The notes beneath the pieces are model-generated. The model was not told the origin of the DNA and made no database searches. It saw only the letters and a program-made list of their open reading frames with translations. 64,000 nucleotides of DNA from Labyrinthula sp. Ha. Taxonomy: Eukaryota > Sar > Bigyra > Labyrinthulida > Labyrinthulaceae. Location of the stretch: assembly GCA_015227615.1 (NCBI GenBank), contig JAALGZ010000079.1, forward strand, positions 26,674-90,673, in the 5' to 3' direction. Below are positions 23,511 through 35,282 of the stretch, piece by piece; the first letter of the stretch is position 1, and every line of letters begins with the position of its first letter. A program made the position numbers and the translations under genes.

Positions 23511-26194
23511 AAAACTCTGCCACAATATACTTAGTCATAATAGCAAGATAGGCTAATGTTACATTCGTAGTTGCTAAACTTGACTCTGAAATGTCGTAAT
23601 TTCATAATTGTTTGAAGTTTTCTATGAAAAATTTATGCAGAATCTTCTACACATAACTTATTATTATAAAAAAAACACATTTGTATCTTAATTCCTGCAT
23701 GTGCCATACGTTGGACTTGTATTTTTAATAAGAAAAACTTCGATGGAGTATTAAAGCTTGATTAAATTCTAATAATTAAAATTCTATGAAAATTTATGTA
23801 CCGTCAGAACCTGGAAGAGGGTAGTTATAACCTATCTCGGTGCATCGGCAAGTATTGTTATGGTGATATTACTAAAGTAGTCTTATTGTAATCTGATCGA
23901 TGGATAAACACCGTCATGGCTATGAGAAAAAGAGGCATGAACTATGGCCAACAAGTATCTGTCAAGAATAAGACAAAATAAGAAAAAGGAGAGCCTAACG
24001 ACAAAGGCTGGAAGAGAACACGATCAAGAGGAAAGTGCACGAGGCAGTCTAACTTGCGAAGAGACTATGGGATATTTTTATGTGTTAGAATACTTGGCTC
24101 GACTCATTAAATAAGACTTATAGCCATTCTCTGTTTTTCTGATAAATGCTCTGATCGATGAATAAACCTCCAAATAACTTTCTGTTAATAAACGTTCAAA
24201 TCTTCAATTCAAATTTGCTGATAAACTAAACCAACTTGATTGATTTATTTGCGTCATCTAAATTAGATAATGCTACTTGAAACCTCTAAAATAAATCTCG
24301 ATGCTAACAATATCTGTGTTATACTTGTGTTAAAGCAAGCAATTTGGTATTGATGAAAAGGGCATGCCCTTCCATCTGTCTCGCTAAGTAAACATGAAAT
24401 TATTTTTATCTTATGATATAAATGCTCATGGTAGAAACTTAATGACTACTCGCTTGAACTGGTTTACAAACGAAGATTTAACGCATAGATATGAACTGCT
24501 TTGTGTTTGTTCAAGCTGTTTGACATAGACTAACAACATCATTACCCTTTTACAAATTAGGGGTTATATTTCTTCGTAATAACATCATAAATCGATAGGT
24601 TATATTTGTTTAGATCCAATAGTATATTAGTATATTATGACTATTATACAGTAATGTATACAAAAAGACATATACTGTAGCATACCAACATTTGTAACTG
24701 CACATCCAGAAGAAACGATGTCATAATGGATTCTTATCGTATAGATTTAATCGGTTTTTACCGGTTAACCATTTTATAAGAACCCAATTTTGTTACTCGT
24801 CCTGTCAAAACCCTAATTGATCCAATTAGATTATGGAATTCAACCAAGATCCAATGGAAAAGGTATAATTTTGCTCAAACTCGATCGATATTTGTTTTAC
24901 TAGTTGACTATGAATTGGAACCGAAATATACATTGTATATTTGATTCCAATCTGTCACCACAGTGATCTGCCTAACTATCTGAATGAATCGGATTTAGGA
25001 CGAAAGAGTACATCTATAAAATTTTGGCGGATGATACATGATTATCATGACACTACTTCAGGAAGTTGTGTTGGGATAGTTTCAGTCATACGTGCCAAAA
25101 TTCAGATCCAAGTTCCACTATGAATCCTTGTACACATCTCGGTTCGCTCTTTTTCTGACTTGGATGCCAAAGCGATCTCGTTGGTTAAACAAGATTTACA
25201 TGGAACTCGATTGCATATCGCTAGTGGGGAGGAAGGGATTGCAATGTTGAATAATTACAAAACTGCACGGTAAAAACCTACAAAATCTTGAATTAAAATG
25301 AACTATTATAAGATTTTCTGTTAGCTATTTGCTGTAAAGAATAAAATTCAAGGCACAGTTTCTAAATTTATATTTTTGCACGTCTTATTTCTAAATTACC
25401 ACATCATCATTCCAAATATAATTAATCAACCAAGATTCAAAAGGAATACAAACTACTTATTCCAACACAACTCGCAAGGCTATTAAAGTTAAAATTTAAA
25501 ATAAAAACATTATTTTGTAAAATAATAACTTATCATGCCTGTTTATCAATATTTTTGTCGAGGTCATGAACTTTGAAGAAATATTTATTTGACATCCTCT
25601 TAAACATTTTCCTAAGTAGGACAAAATATTTTTTCGTATTGCTTTTTCTTTAATGGAGGTATTTTCTATGTATTATTACTTTAAATAAATTTTATCTTCC
25701 TATTTTTAATATTGATGACTTTACCCGTTTTCTGTGAATTTTCAAGTAGATGACAGTCTTGTTTTAACAGAATATTCAACACAAGAATAATTGGAACTGA
25801 TATATTGTTAAAACCCTTCAAGAATAATATTGAGAACAGAAAATAAAAGAGATGAAACATTAGATTTTGCTCTTGTTTTCCTAACACAATAATATTGATA
25901 AATCATTCTGATCTGAAGAGAACTGTTTGAAAATAAGTATTAGTTCACTATTAGTACTAACATTTGGAATATTTAGTTTTATCACTATGAAAAAGTGGTT
26001 TATCTTGTTCTTTTCTAGTTTAAATATAAGCTCCTCTATAGGTCAGTATAGTCGAAAATGAGCTGTTGATAAGAGAATTAAATTCTTAAACGTCTTATAT
26101 AATACTTTTTCTATTATTATCAAATATATCTTCTTTTTATGTTTGCACTTCTCCAATTATTTTATGACTGCTTTATGATATTTAGTATCTTATT
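23511..26194. other. Intergenic with one weak coding remnant
   Basis: Mostly stop-dense DNA. Bases 24941-25270 (plus) form one frame broken by a single TGA at 25121-25123, with phrases such as HHSDLPNYLNESDLGRKS and LVKQDLHGTRLHIASGEEG; it could be an exon or remnant, but nothing is recognised. A 17-base near-repeat CTGATCGATG(G/A)ATAAAC occurs near 23893 and 24151. Confidence 0.35.
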
Positions 26195-27306
26195 CTAACT
26201 AAATAAAATACAAAACATAGGAAATACAACACCTAAATAAAAAAATGAATACCAAATTGAAATGGTTAAAAATATGTAGGTAAGTATTCAGTACCAGGAG
26301 GGAAAACAACTAATATTAAGTAAATAAAACCAGTACGAACCCAATATGAAAGAGCAGTTCTTGCTAAACTTGTTTGGTGAATAAGTTTTCTTAAGATCTG
26401 TTTCTCGTGAATCACCGCTTCCACCAGCAAATCCAACATCTTTTTCTTCAATGTAATGACTTCTTGATTCTGAAAGTAACCTTAAATCCTTTAAAAGTAC
26501 ACCAGCAACAATATTACAAACTGTAAAAAAGTAGAAAGTAACTAAAAAGGAATTAATATTTTGTATTGCTTGACATATATATATATATATATAAGCTTTT
26601 TATTGTTTGAACAGAAAAATTATTTCTTGTTTTGTTTATTGATAAATAAATTGGCGGACTAACAAAAGAGAAAGAAAATATAAGAACAGTAACTGCAAAA
26701 GAATATGATATATGATATTTGAATAAATTTTCAACATTTACACCATGAAATCTTACTTTTAATGAATACATCAATCTTGCTTTTTCTAAATGATATTTTG
26801 AATATTTGTGAAAATAGAAATAAATCACAATATTCACATTAGCTATAAGAACAGAGAATAATAAAGAACTAGATAAAAAATATGGATATGCAGCTTTTCC
26901 ATCAAGTATATCTTTTATTAAGAAATATGTTAATCCAATCATTAATGTTCGAATTTTAAGCAATTTAACTTTTTTCTCCTTTTCTAGAATAAAATATTAA
27001 ATATATAAGACAAAAGAAAATTACTATTAAACCAACAGTTGAAATTGTTTTTATTATAAACTTATTTCCTGTACATGGAGCAGCTTCAAAAATAATTCTT
27101 TCAAACTCTTCAAAAGAAGTTCTATTTCCATTTCCAAAGTTTTCGATAAAAAGTTTTTGAGCTCTTTCACCAAATCCTACTCTCGGGGTAAAATCTAATA
27201 GTCCAGTCCACCCAGAGGCACAAATAAATTCTCCTTCTATACAACTTCCATGAACCCCACGTAACTTATTTTTCGGTCCATCTTCTCCTGTTATAGTCAA
27301 ACAAAT
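26195..27306 (-). pseudogene. EGF-like/seven-span family copy 2, broken
   Basis: Aligned with the intact copies, this one has lost its start codon (ATT at 27304-27306 where the others have ATG). Two EGF cysteines are gone (RGVHG for CGxHG and GEFIC for GECIC). There is a frameshift near 26964, an (AT)n tract at about 26576-26592 that destroys the region before span 5, further frame changes near 26450-26550, and an in-frame TAA before the last span followed by another frameshift. The sequon NRT before the first span and the conserved YHLEKARLMYSLKVRFHGV loop are still readable. The family resemblance runs to the expected stop at 26195-26197. Clearly a pseudogene, not a sequencing artefact, given at least five independent lesions. 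Confidence 0.85.
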
Positions 27307-30300
27307 TTTGTTTACCTAGAAGTTAATATTCACTAAATTAAGGTTTTCGTCGTATGGAGACAACTAAGATGTTCCCAGTTTCGGTTTCAAGAAACAAAGA
27401 AGAATAAATAAAATATGTGATTTTAATTGCTAGAATTTGATATTCATTATATTTTTGGTATGTTCGTGTTTAAAGTCTCTGCTAGCTAGTATATTCTCTA
27501 TTATACAAGACTTACTAGTTACTATTTTTAGTGAGAAGTTGAAAATATCGAGAAAACGAGTCGAGATTTTTTATGTTTCAATATCTCTCGTTTCTCGGTA
27601 AGAGTGAGTAAATTTATCTAATAGTTAATACAAAAGAATATTATCAACATAAGACACTATATCTTTTTTATTTTCTATTAAACCTCGCTATCATTATCAT
27701 ATCAATTTATGAATTTTATCTGCTCCTTTCAGTAACCATAATTTGTGCATTTTACCAGTTAGTTAATCAAACTATCATCCAACCCTGTATAGTGAATCCT
27801 ATCTCAGATTTTAAGGTGTAGACTCGTACGTATAAAGAATAAGAGCTCCAAGAATCTTAAACATGCTTTTAATCAAATTATTTCAATAGGGATTCATTTT
27901 TTTGGCAACAGGGTAGTATACCTGCTCCTAGATGATTGGACACCATATAATGTTTATTCATGTTCGATCCTAAGTCATGTATGGAGATTTTACTCGTGAA
28001 ATTTATTTAGATATTATTTGAAACGAAATAGACTGATAAGAACATTATATTGCAGTAAAGTTTTATTTCCTGTGATGGGATTATTCTCAATGTTTATGAC
28101 ATGAGCATTTTCAGGAAAAAATAAATTCTTCTAAGCAACAACATATTATGTTTGATTAGAGATATTTAGAATTTTGCCCCCAGTATATCATGCTTCTTTA
28201 GATAAAAAGTAGTATTAACTATCTAGTAGCTCTTCTAGGTATGGTATGCTTATTCTCTTGTACCTACCTTTCATAAATGAAAACTGGTCTGGAACTCGGT
28301 TAAATTTATATGTGACTCCTTTCAATCCACTAAAGTAAAAACCACCAATAGAAGAACATATAGGTCCCTACGGGTAACTAAATAAATAATGTGATTTTTT
28401 TTCTAGAATCTTTAACAATAATATATTCTAGTTATTTTTATTTGTCTGATCCTTTTGATTGTGCCTGGGAGAAAAGATGCTATTTTAATACAGGTAATGA
28501 AAAACTATTTCAATTATTGGTTATTGTAACCAAATTAAGCCTGATCTCTTAAGACTAGTTAAGGGCTATAATGATGGTATCGCTTTTTCCTACCATGCAA
28601 ATGTTATTATTAAATATGAAAGTATCTGGCTGTGGTACCAGTAATGACAAAATACTGTGGATTATTCTCCATTCAAATTTTCTTAGTAAAAGACGGTCGT
28701 TTGGTGGTTCGATGTGATACATAGAAGTGGCTATTAGAACTAATCTCCAAAATTTACAATCCTTGATATTGCACTACTGTGGAATAACAGCTTCATCGCC
28801 ACGAGGATTCATACTGAAGAGCCGATATAATTAATATTCTTGATGACTATGTTAATTAGACTACTATAAAATTATTGCCTGACTGTGAGATCATATAGCA
28901 CGTTGCTGGTTATTATAATAATATTTTGAAATACTAATGAAAACTCATTTACAATTTTTAAAAAAATTAGCTGCAGAGGTTTGTTCTTGGCGACTTCTTG
29001 CTTATATCTTAACAACGCAAAGAATCGACTCTAATAACAAGAAAAATTGTTGTCACCAATAGGAAAACCACTACTAGAGAAATTATTATAGCTCATAATA
29101 CCAGTTTTCAAGATTCTGAAATTGGAGAAGAGCTTTATTTAGCTGGCCGCGGACAAATATATATTCTTGCGAGAAAAATTTTTTTCTTGAAAGGTGCGAA
29201 AATAAGATTTAATCACCTGATGTTTATTCAACTAATATCTTAAAATCTTTTAATTTTCATCAATAACTCATAAAAAGGTGTGTTCAAATTCCTGGAATTG
29301 TGAAATATATAGAATTTATTTTAATGCCAATATGCGATGTTAAAATTGCTATTTTATGATCGGTCTGCTTCATTAGATAATGTCATACACAAAATGAGCC
29401 ATTCAATAGTAATACCAGAAATTACCCCAATCCTTTTATATAAGAATATGCAACAATTTGAATATACTTAACTGGCAAAAACTAACCATCTTCTCAGTTA
29501 CTTTGCACTTACAATTGCTTTGTTTATTTGCATATTATTTTGAAATCAATAATCAGTTGAAGCTGCTTTGGTGTATTTATTGACTCATATAATAGTTTGC
29601 ATAACAGTATTTCATTTTTTAATAGAATTTCTTAAGACAGCTATATCTTCCATCTTATTTAATTGTCGGAACTTATTTTTTCATTTGTTTTACCATAACA
29701 GGTAAATATTACCTCAGTAAAGAATAGCTAAAGAAATTCCTTACCAGTTTTTCGGAGTCTTTCTAACATTCCGAAGAATCGTTTGAATTAAAGTGGTCTT
29801 TTAAATACTTTGTATCATAGTCTTGCAAGATTCAGCAGTATATTTTGTGTACCTATTATGGTGAGACATGGTTTATAGTTTTCCAGGTTGCAGATCTTTT
29901 GATTTGCCTGTGATGAACATTTCCCTCTAAGATTTTAAAATTATGTTGGTTAATACTAATACTTAAACTTTTCAAGAAAAGTTGTGTTACCTTCTATCTT
30001 TCTATACTTGGGAAATGTTTATATAAGAATATCTAACTTAACTTTGTTGGTAACTATGCCAAATGACTTCATATATCTAACAGGTATAGTTGCGTTCTCT
30101 GTGTTACTTCTGCGACTTTCATTGTATTGAATTATAACATATCTTTACCTGGCTTCAATACAAATCTCATTATTCTGGGAATGATCAAATTTTGCTTAAA
30201 AATGAAAGAATATTCTTAAAGAAAGTTTATTAATACTGGCTATATGGTCTAAAATGAGATATGCTTCACTTGGGATCAAGAGTTTTAATATAGAGGCTGC

Positions 30301-31816
30301 CGCATTTTCCTATTATTCTCAGTATTTCTTTTGAAGGTTTTATACCTCTTTCGCTCTTCAATAAAAAATTCATTAGGATTTTACCTTAATTTACTATTTT
30401 TTTCTCATCTCTAGTGCCTCCGAAACCTCCATCTGTCTTCTGATTCTATTTTCTAATTACCTGTGGCTCAATTAAAGAAGTAATATATTAAAATATTTTT
30501 CTTGCATTTCTTAATCGAATTCTAGCTGCCTTTTATAAAAGTATATTTTATTCTCAGCTTAACAAATATAAATTTTTAATCTATATCAAATTCAGTTTTT
30601 ACTGGTGTGGACTTCTCTTTTAATCATAGAATAGTTTGGACACATCTTTGCTTTTCTTCTTGCCGGTTTTGTCTATTACAAGACTCTATGCTTATTTTTC
30701 GTATTGTTGTTAAACTTTTTATGTTTTCATATAAATTTAGTTGATAAGCATAAAAAAATGTGATATTAGTATGCTTCTAAATTGTAAATACTGATGCATA
30801 GAGCACAAATTAAGTTCTACCATTTCCATAAGTAATATTCTTCAAGGACAACTTCATTCGGAAATCAACCTCATTTATATTCATAGAAGGTATAATCAGC
30901 AGCAAGAAAAGCTTTAAAAATATTTTAAATTAATTTCCAATTAGGATTCTTTAGAGTATTTTTTTTCTAGTTGAACGTGTCAAATCTTTTTATTTGCAAT
31001 TAGTCTTATATCACGATGCGGTTTTCTCTTGCCACGTCATTAAACCAATAATAATAAATTTTGCGAAACTTCAAAGACAAAATCAGATATTTGAACAAGA
31101 AAATTAACTGGTTTCAAAACCAATACATAACAGAAAAATATTTAACTATTAAAGGGGTACAATATATCATAAAATTTTTAATTAGCGTATTAAGATTTTC
31201 TCATCTGATATATTCTTGGTTATGTATTTACTAAAGAGAACAACAAAAGACTTGAATTTTACCAAATATATTCTTCAATATCTAAACAAATAAGTGAAGA
31301 AGAAATTGAAATGAAGATGCATAATTCAAAATTATAGGCACTTTTTTTTATCATATTAATATTCGAAAGTTTTAGATATTATTCTAGGTCAAGTTGACTT
31401 GGTGATTAATTGCAAGTGAATAGTTTTACAACAGATTTTAATTCTTTTCGAAGTAGTTTAAGATATATAATATATATAATTTTAAAGTTTATCCTTGTTT
31501 TTTTTAACTGTTGAACTCTTTGAGCACAAAATATCCAGATTTTTTTCTTTGGAAACACTTGTAGTCGTGAAATATGGAAACAATATTTTCTTATCTATCT
31601 GGTATTTGTTAAGAACTTGATTGCTTCTTCTAGTTAAAATTATATATTTTTCTTATAAAATAAATATGAAAAACAAAACCAATATAATTTTGATTTTCTT
31701 TTTATTTTATGTCCGTGTCAACATAATCTCTATTTTTCACTTTTAATGAGAATTTTTAGAATTAAAACAAAACTTTAAAAAATAAAACTTAGACTCAAAA
31801 TTCAGCTTCTCGATTT
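27307..31816. other. Long gene-poor interval between copies 2 and 3
   Basis: About 4.5 kb of stop-dense AT-rich DNA with no frame above 60 codons and no recognised RNA or transposon. It does not resemble the non-coding part of the 10.1-kb tandem unit on the right. Confidence 0.5.
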
Positions 31817-32974
31817 TTAGTATACTATATAAAACCTAAATATACAATATTTGTTTTCAATATTTACTTTTAGTGCATTAAAATACAAACTAAAGGGAAA
31901 CTCACACCTAAAATAAGAAAAAATACAAATAATACCAATTTGAAAGTGAAAAAAATATGAAATAGCAAATTCACCACCAGAAAAGATAGAAACAAATAAG
32001 AAAGTTATTACTCCAGCTAAACACCAAGCAGAAATAATATAACTGGACCATCTCGTTCGTAAAATCAACCCATGAATACCACTTCCACGAGAAATAGTTG
32101 TTGAATTTTGTTCATCAAAGTCTTTATCTTGAATATATACAGTATTTGCTTCTGCAAGTAATTTCAAATCCTTTAAAAGCGCACCAAGGACAACTTGACA
32201 AATAAGAAAAAAATAAAATGATACAAGAAAAGTAATTAAATTATTTGTTACTTGAATATTTGTTAATGTTTTCATTGTCTCAAAAGAAAACTTCGTTTCT
32301 GTTTTATTCAGAGATAAATAAATAGGCGGAATAAAATATGAAAAGGGAAAAACAATAACATGAAAAAGAAAAGAAAAAGAAACTTGATACTTGAACAATT
32401 TTTCAACATCTACACCATAAAACCTTACTTTTAATGAATACATCATTCTTGCTTTTTCTAAATGATATTTTGCATATTTGTAAAAATAGAAATTAATTAT
32501 AGAGTTCATAGAAATTAAGAAGAAACCAATTATTAGAGAAGTTGGAAGAAAATATGGATAAACAGCGTCTTCAAAAAAACTAAGCTTCAAAACAATATAG
32601 ATTAAACTAACTGAAATACCAGTTATTTTTAATATTCGAAACTTTCTTTCGCTCCTTGTAGGTAAATAAAATGAATATACAAGACAAACCAAACTCACAA
32701 AGATAGAGATGATCAACAAAGTTTTTAGTAACCCTATATTTCCAGTGCATGGAGCTGCTTTGAATAAAATAGGCTTAAAATCTTCAAATGAAGTTTTATT
32801 TCCATTCCCAAAGTTGTCAATGAAAAGCTGATGAGCTCCATCACCACCACTTGCTTCTGGAGTAAAATCTAACAAACCTGTCCATCCAGAGTCACAAATA
32901 CATTCTCCATCTATACAAGTCCCATGAGCTCCACATATATTCTTATTTACTTCTCCTGTTAGAGTTAAACACAT
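31817..32974 (-). CDS. EGF-like/seven-span membrane protein, family copy 3 (altered C-terminus)
   Basis: A 385-residue frame opening MCLTLTGE with the EGF-like array CGAHGTC-x4-CIC-x2-GWTG, the FGNGNKTSFEDFKPILFKAAPC stretch (N-K-T sequon) and about seven spans as in copy 1. The loop KYHLEKARMMYSLKVRFYGVDVEKLF and LGALLKDLKLLAEA are intact. Near the end, a T6 run (about 31914-31919) carries a frameshift relative to copies 1 and 4. The expected ending (LGVSFPLVCIL then stop) lies in another frame, and the present frame adds a foreign tail of about 27 residues. The last span is therefore damaged and the copy may be in early decay. Its promoter and EGF-coding part nearly match copy 4 while the rest does not. 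Confidence 0.72.
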   Translation of the reverse strand: MCLTLTGEVNKNICGAHGTCIDGECICDSGWTGLLDFTPEASGGDGAHQLFIDNFGNGNKTSFEDFKPILFKAAPCTGNIGLLKTLLIISIFVSLVCLVYSFYLPTRSERKFRILKITGISVSLIYIVLKLSFFEDAVYPYFLPTSLIIGFFLISMNSIINFYFYKYAKYHLEKARMMYSLKVRFYGVDVEKLFKYQVSFSFLFHVIVFPFSYFIPPIYLSLNKTETKFSFETMKTLTNIQVTNNLITFLVSFYFFLICQVVLGALLKDLKLLAEANTVYIQDKDFDEQNSTTISRGSGIHGLILRTRWSSYIISAWCLAGVITFLFVSIFSGGEFAISYFFHFQIGIICIFSYFRCEFPFSLYFNALKVNIENKYCIFRFYIVY

Positions 32975-33235
32975 TTATTATACTTCTTGTTCTTGGTAAA
33001 CCAAGTTTATTATGGTATATATATATTTGAATAACTTCTAGTTATTATTTTAAATAAATTCTTGAGAAGATGCGAATAGTTTTAATTGCAAGAAGTTACC
33101 TAATATTTTATATTTTGTTTTCAGTGCTGAATTATATAGTATTATAAAATCTCATATAATATATGTTGGGATTTTATGACTGGGACTTTTTAATTACCAT
33201 TCTAAAATAGAAATTGTAGTGTAAAAAGAATAATT
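32975..33235 (-). promoter_or_regulatory. Upstream block of copy 3, shared with copy 4
   Basis: About 260 bp directly upstream of the ATG match 54693-54949 at roughly 98% by eye, including the immediate leader (GTATAATAA before ATG, with stops in frame) and AT-rich TATA-like stretches. Conservation stops at about 33235. It probably contains the promoter; no experimental element can be named. Confidence 0.55.
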
Positions 33236-33375
33236 ACTTGTGGTCGGAATTTGAATGACGAGCTGTCATGTAATTTTCAATACTGAATAGCGCAATTTCA
33301 TTGGTTGAACTCTGGAAACAAGATTTCAACAGAAAGTGAAAAAAAAAGTAACACTCAAAATGAAATAAGCACTTT

Positions 33376-33835
33376 TGAGATAAGTTAGTTTTGGTTTATA
33401 AGTATAGAAGAAGGAGCTGATGTTTTGACCTCTAGTAAATGAAACATAGTGATAGAAGTTGAGTGGGTGAGGTATAACCGAAACTTTGTTGAGAGCCAAG
33501 TGAAGCTCTTCTGGGTAATAAGAGGCTTGTGTAAATTGATATTTGATTAAAAGCAGTTGTATTTATAGAAAGTAGATATCGTTGAAAATTAGATAAATCG
33601 GTGGTGATGTCATATTGGAAGGTAACGGAAGGGGAAAAATGATGACGTGGTTTGGTGAAATACAGTTTTGACAATGATGGAATACGAACTTTAGTTTACT
33701 AAATATAGTTTTTCAGGAGTTTTTTTAAGCTTTAAATAATTGAAAGAAGAACTTTACAACAGTTTAAGAGACCAAGGGGAAAAAGAAGTTAATAATACTT
33801 AAAAGTTAAAATTGAGAACTAGACGTACTCAATAT
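33376..33835 (+). repeat. 5' LTR
   Basis: Begins TGAGATAAGTTAG and ends GTACTCAATAT; matches 40684-41135 throughout with scattered substitutions and small indels. The right end is set by the TGG of a putative primer site at 33836. If LTRs must end in CA, the end would be 33831 instead. Confidence 0.85.
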
Positions 33836-33862
33836 TGGATCCAATATTCGTATAAATAGTAC
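33831..33862. promoter_or_regulatory. Putative primer-binding site within a perfect palindrome, plus TATA-bearing hairpin
   Basis: TGGATCC starts at 33836, directly after the LTR, where a tRNA primer site is expected. It lies inside the perfect 18-bp palindrome 33831-33848 (AATATTGGATCCAATATT). This overlaps a second inverted repeat, ATTCGTA/TACGAAT, whose loop contains TATAAATAG (about 33845-33865). No tRNA is assigned. Confidence 0.4.
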
Positions 33863-33876
33863 GAATTATAATAGTT

Positions 33877-35265
33877 ATGGAAAAAGTAAATAAAAACAGA
33901 AGTGAGCCGTCGGTCCTAAGATCGGAAACTGGTAAAAAATCAGGAGGAAGGGTAGTTGCAGAAATCAGTCCTAGGAACATAATTACCCGAGATACAGAAA
34001 CTCCTCAGGAGTTGAATCAGGTTGCGGTTGAGGAAAGTAGTAGCCAAGGAGACATGCGGGATAATAGCGAAGTGTATAGAAACGTCTCTGATCCAGGGGA
34101 AAACATGACAACCCCGGATCATGTGGTAGTAACCCGTGAAAGTTGGGAGCAGCTTAAGCAAAATTATGAAACTCTACAACTTCAAATGAGTACTTTACTC
34201 CAACAGGTAAAGACAAATATATCAACAGGAAGCAATAGGGAAGTCAAGAAGGATCTGTTTAGGATCAAAGGTAAAGGAAAAAGTAGGTCGGAGATAGAGG
34301 AATCTGATTCGGAGAATAGCACTCATTCTGCTTCTTCGTTGAGTTTAACTGATTCAAATATTAGTAAGGGAAATAACGGAGGTTTGAGAGAGAGCGAAAG
34401 GAAGAGAGCGAGGGAGGAAAAATACAAAGGGAAACTTGTGTTGCGATCCCTGGAGCCAAGTAAGGTGGCAGCATTTTTGGAGAAATTTCAGGTGTATGAG
34501 ACCAACGTAGTCAGGGGGAGGTTAAAGTTGCCTGATGTGGATATTTCTTTATGTTTGAGCAATCAGGTGCAGGTGATGTTGCAAGATGAGGGAGTTAGTG
34601 CGATGAGAAGGAGGTCCGCAATGAAGTACCTCAACAGCATCAACAAGCTACAGAATAAAGGAAAAGAAAAGATACTAATGAGGAAAGTAGAGAGCTTGGT
34701 GTGGTCCAATGAGGGCGCACCTATGAAGTCCATGACCAAATTCTTGAAGCAAGTTACGGACATGGTGAGGGGAATCAGGTGGGAGACTAAGTCGATGGAG
34801 AAGGAGTCTTGTTTGAAAGTGATTAGGAAATTACCTTTCGAATTTGGATCAGGAAATGCAAAGAGAACCCAGTCGATTAAGAAGTGGAAGAAAATGGGAA
34901 AATTAAGGAGAGGTTTGAATAAAGGGAGCATGGTAATATCGGAATCGGATCTTCAGAGTCCTGCTTTGAAACTTCTGGTTGATGAATCAATAAAAAATAA
35001 AGTTAATGTCGGTGTAATGTCTGATCCAGTCTTGAGACAACGCCCTAAGAACCCTCGAGGGGAGTCAAACCCCCCGGATGGAATAAAAAGAACGACATTG
35101 GAAGACGGATCTTTAATACATTTCCTACCGAAGACCTGGTCTAAGAGGAAGAGGAAGCAGTACGGCATGGACCACAACCTATGCCTCTTTTGCTATATCA
35201 GTAATCACCGATTTGATGACTGCAAGTTGGTTAAACAGCGGGATGCGAAAAAGGGAAGACGGTAA
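33877..35265 (+). CDS. gag: Gag of the LTR element (open reading frame intact)
   Basis: A 462-residue frame from ATG, 41 bases after the LTR, to TAA. The N-terminal third is polar and acidic with a possible coiled coil (ESWEQLKQNYETLQLQ). The middle (about residues 190-330) is helical and capsid-like. Near the C-terminus is a retroviral zinc knuckle, C-x2-C-x4-H-x4-C (CLFCYISNHRFDDC, residues 436-449), which packages RNA in this class. A basic stretch precedes it. Unlike the downstream pol, this frame has no stop or frameshift. The next frame starts 18 bases after the stop in a different phase, so pol would need frameshifting, reinitiation or a separate message. Confidence 0.82.
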   Translation: MEKVNKNRSEPSVLRSETGKKSGGRVVAEISPRNIITRDTETPQELNQVAVEESSSQGDMRDNSEVYRNVSDPGENMTTPDHVVVTRESWEQLKQNYETLQLQMSTLLQQVKTNISTGSNREVKKDLFRIKGKGKSRSEIEESDSENSTHSASSLSLTDSNISKGNNGGLRESERKRAREEKYKGKLVLRSLEPSKVAAFLEKFQVYETNVVRGRLKLPDVDISLCLSNQVQVMLQDEGVSAMRRRSAMKYLNSINKLQNKGKEKILMRKVESLVWSNEGAPMKSMTKFLKQVTDMVRGIRWETKSMEKESCLKVIRKLPFEFGSGNAKRTQSIKKWKKMGKLRRGLNKGSMVISESDLQSPALKLLVDESIKNKVNVGVMSDPVLRQRPKNPRGESNPPDGIKRTTLEDGSLIHFLPKTWSKRKRKQYGMDHNLCLFCYISNHRFDDCKLVKQRDAKKGRR

Positions 35266-35282
35266 ATGAGATTGAAAAAGAG

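Noticed and set aside
33432-33674. 80-codon minus-strand frame inside the 5' LTR
   Set aside because: It lies entirely within the LTR repeat and has no protein features.
34563-35177. Minus-strand frames of 122 and 74 codons under gag
   Set aside because: Shadows of the gag frame with no motifs.
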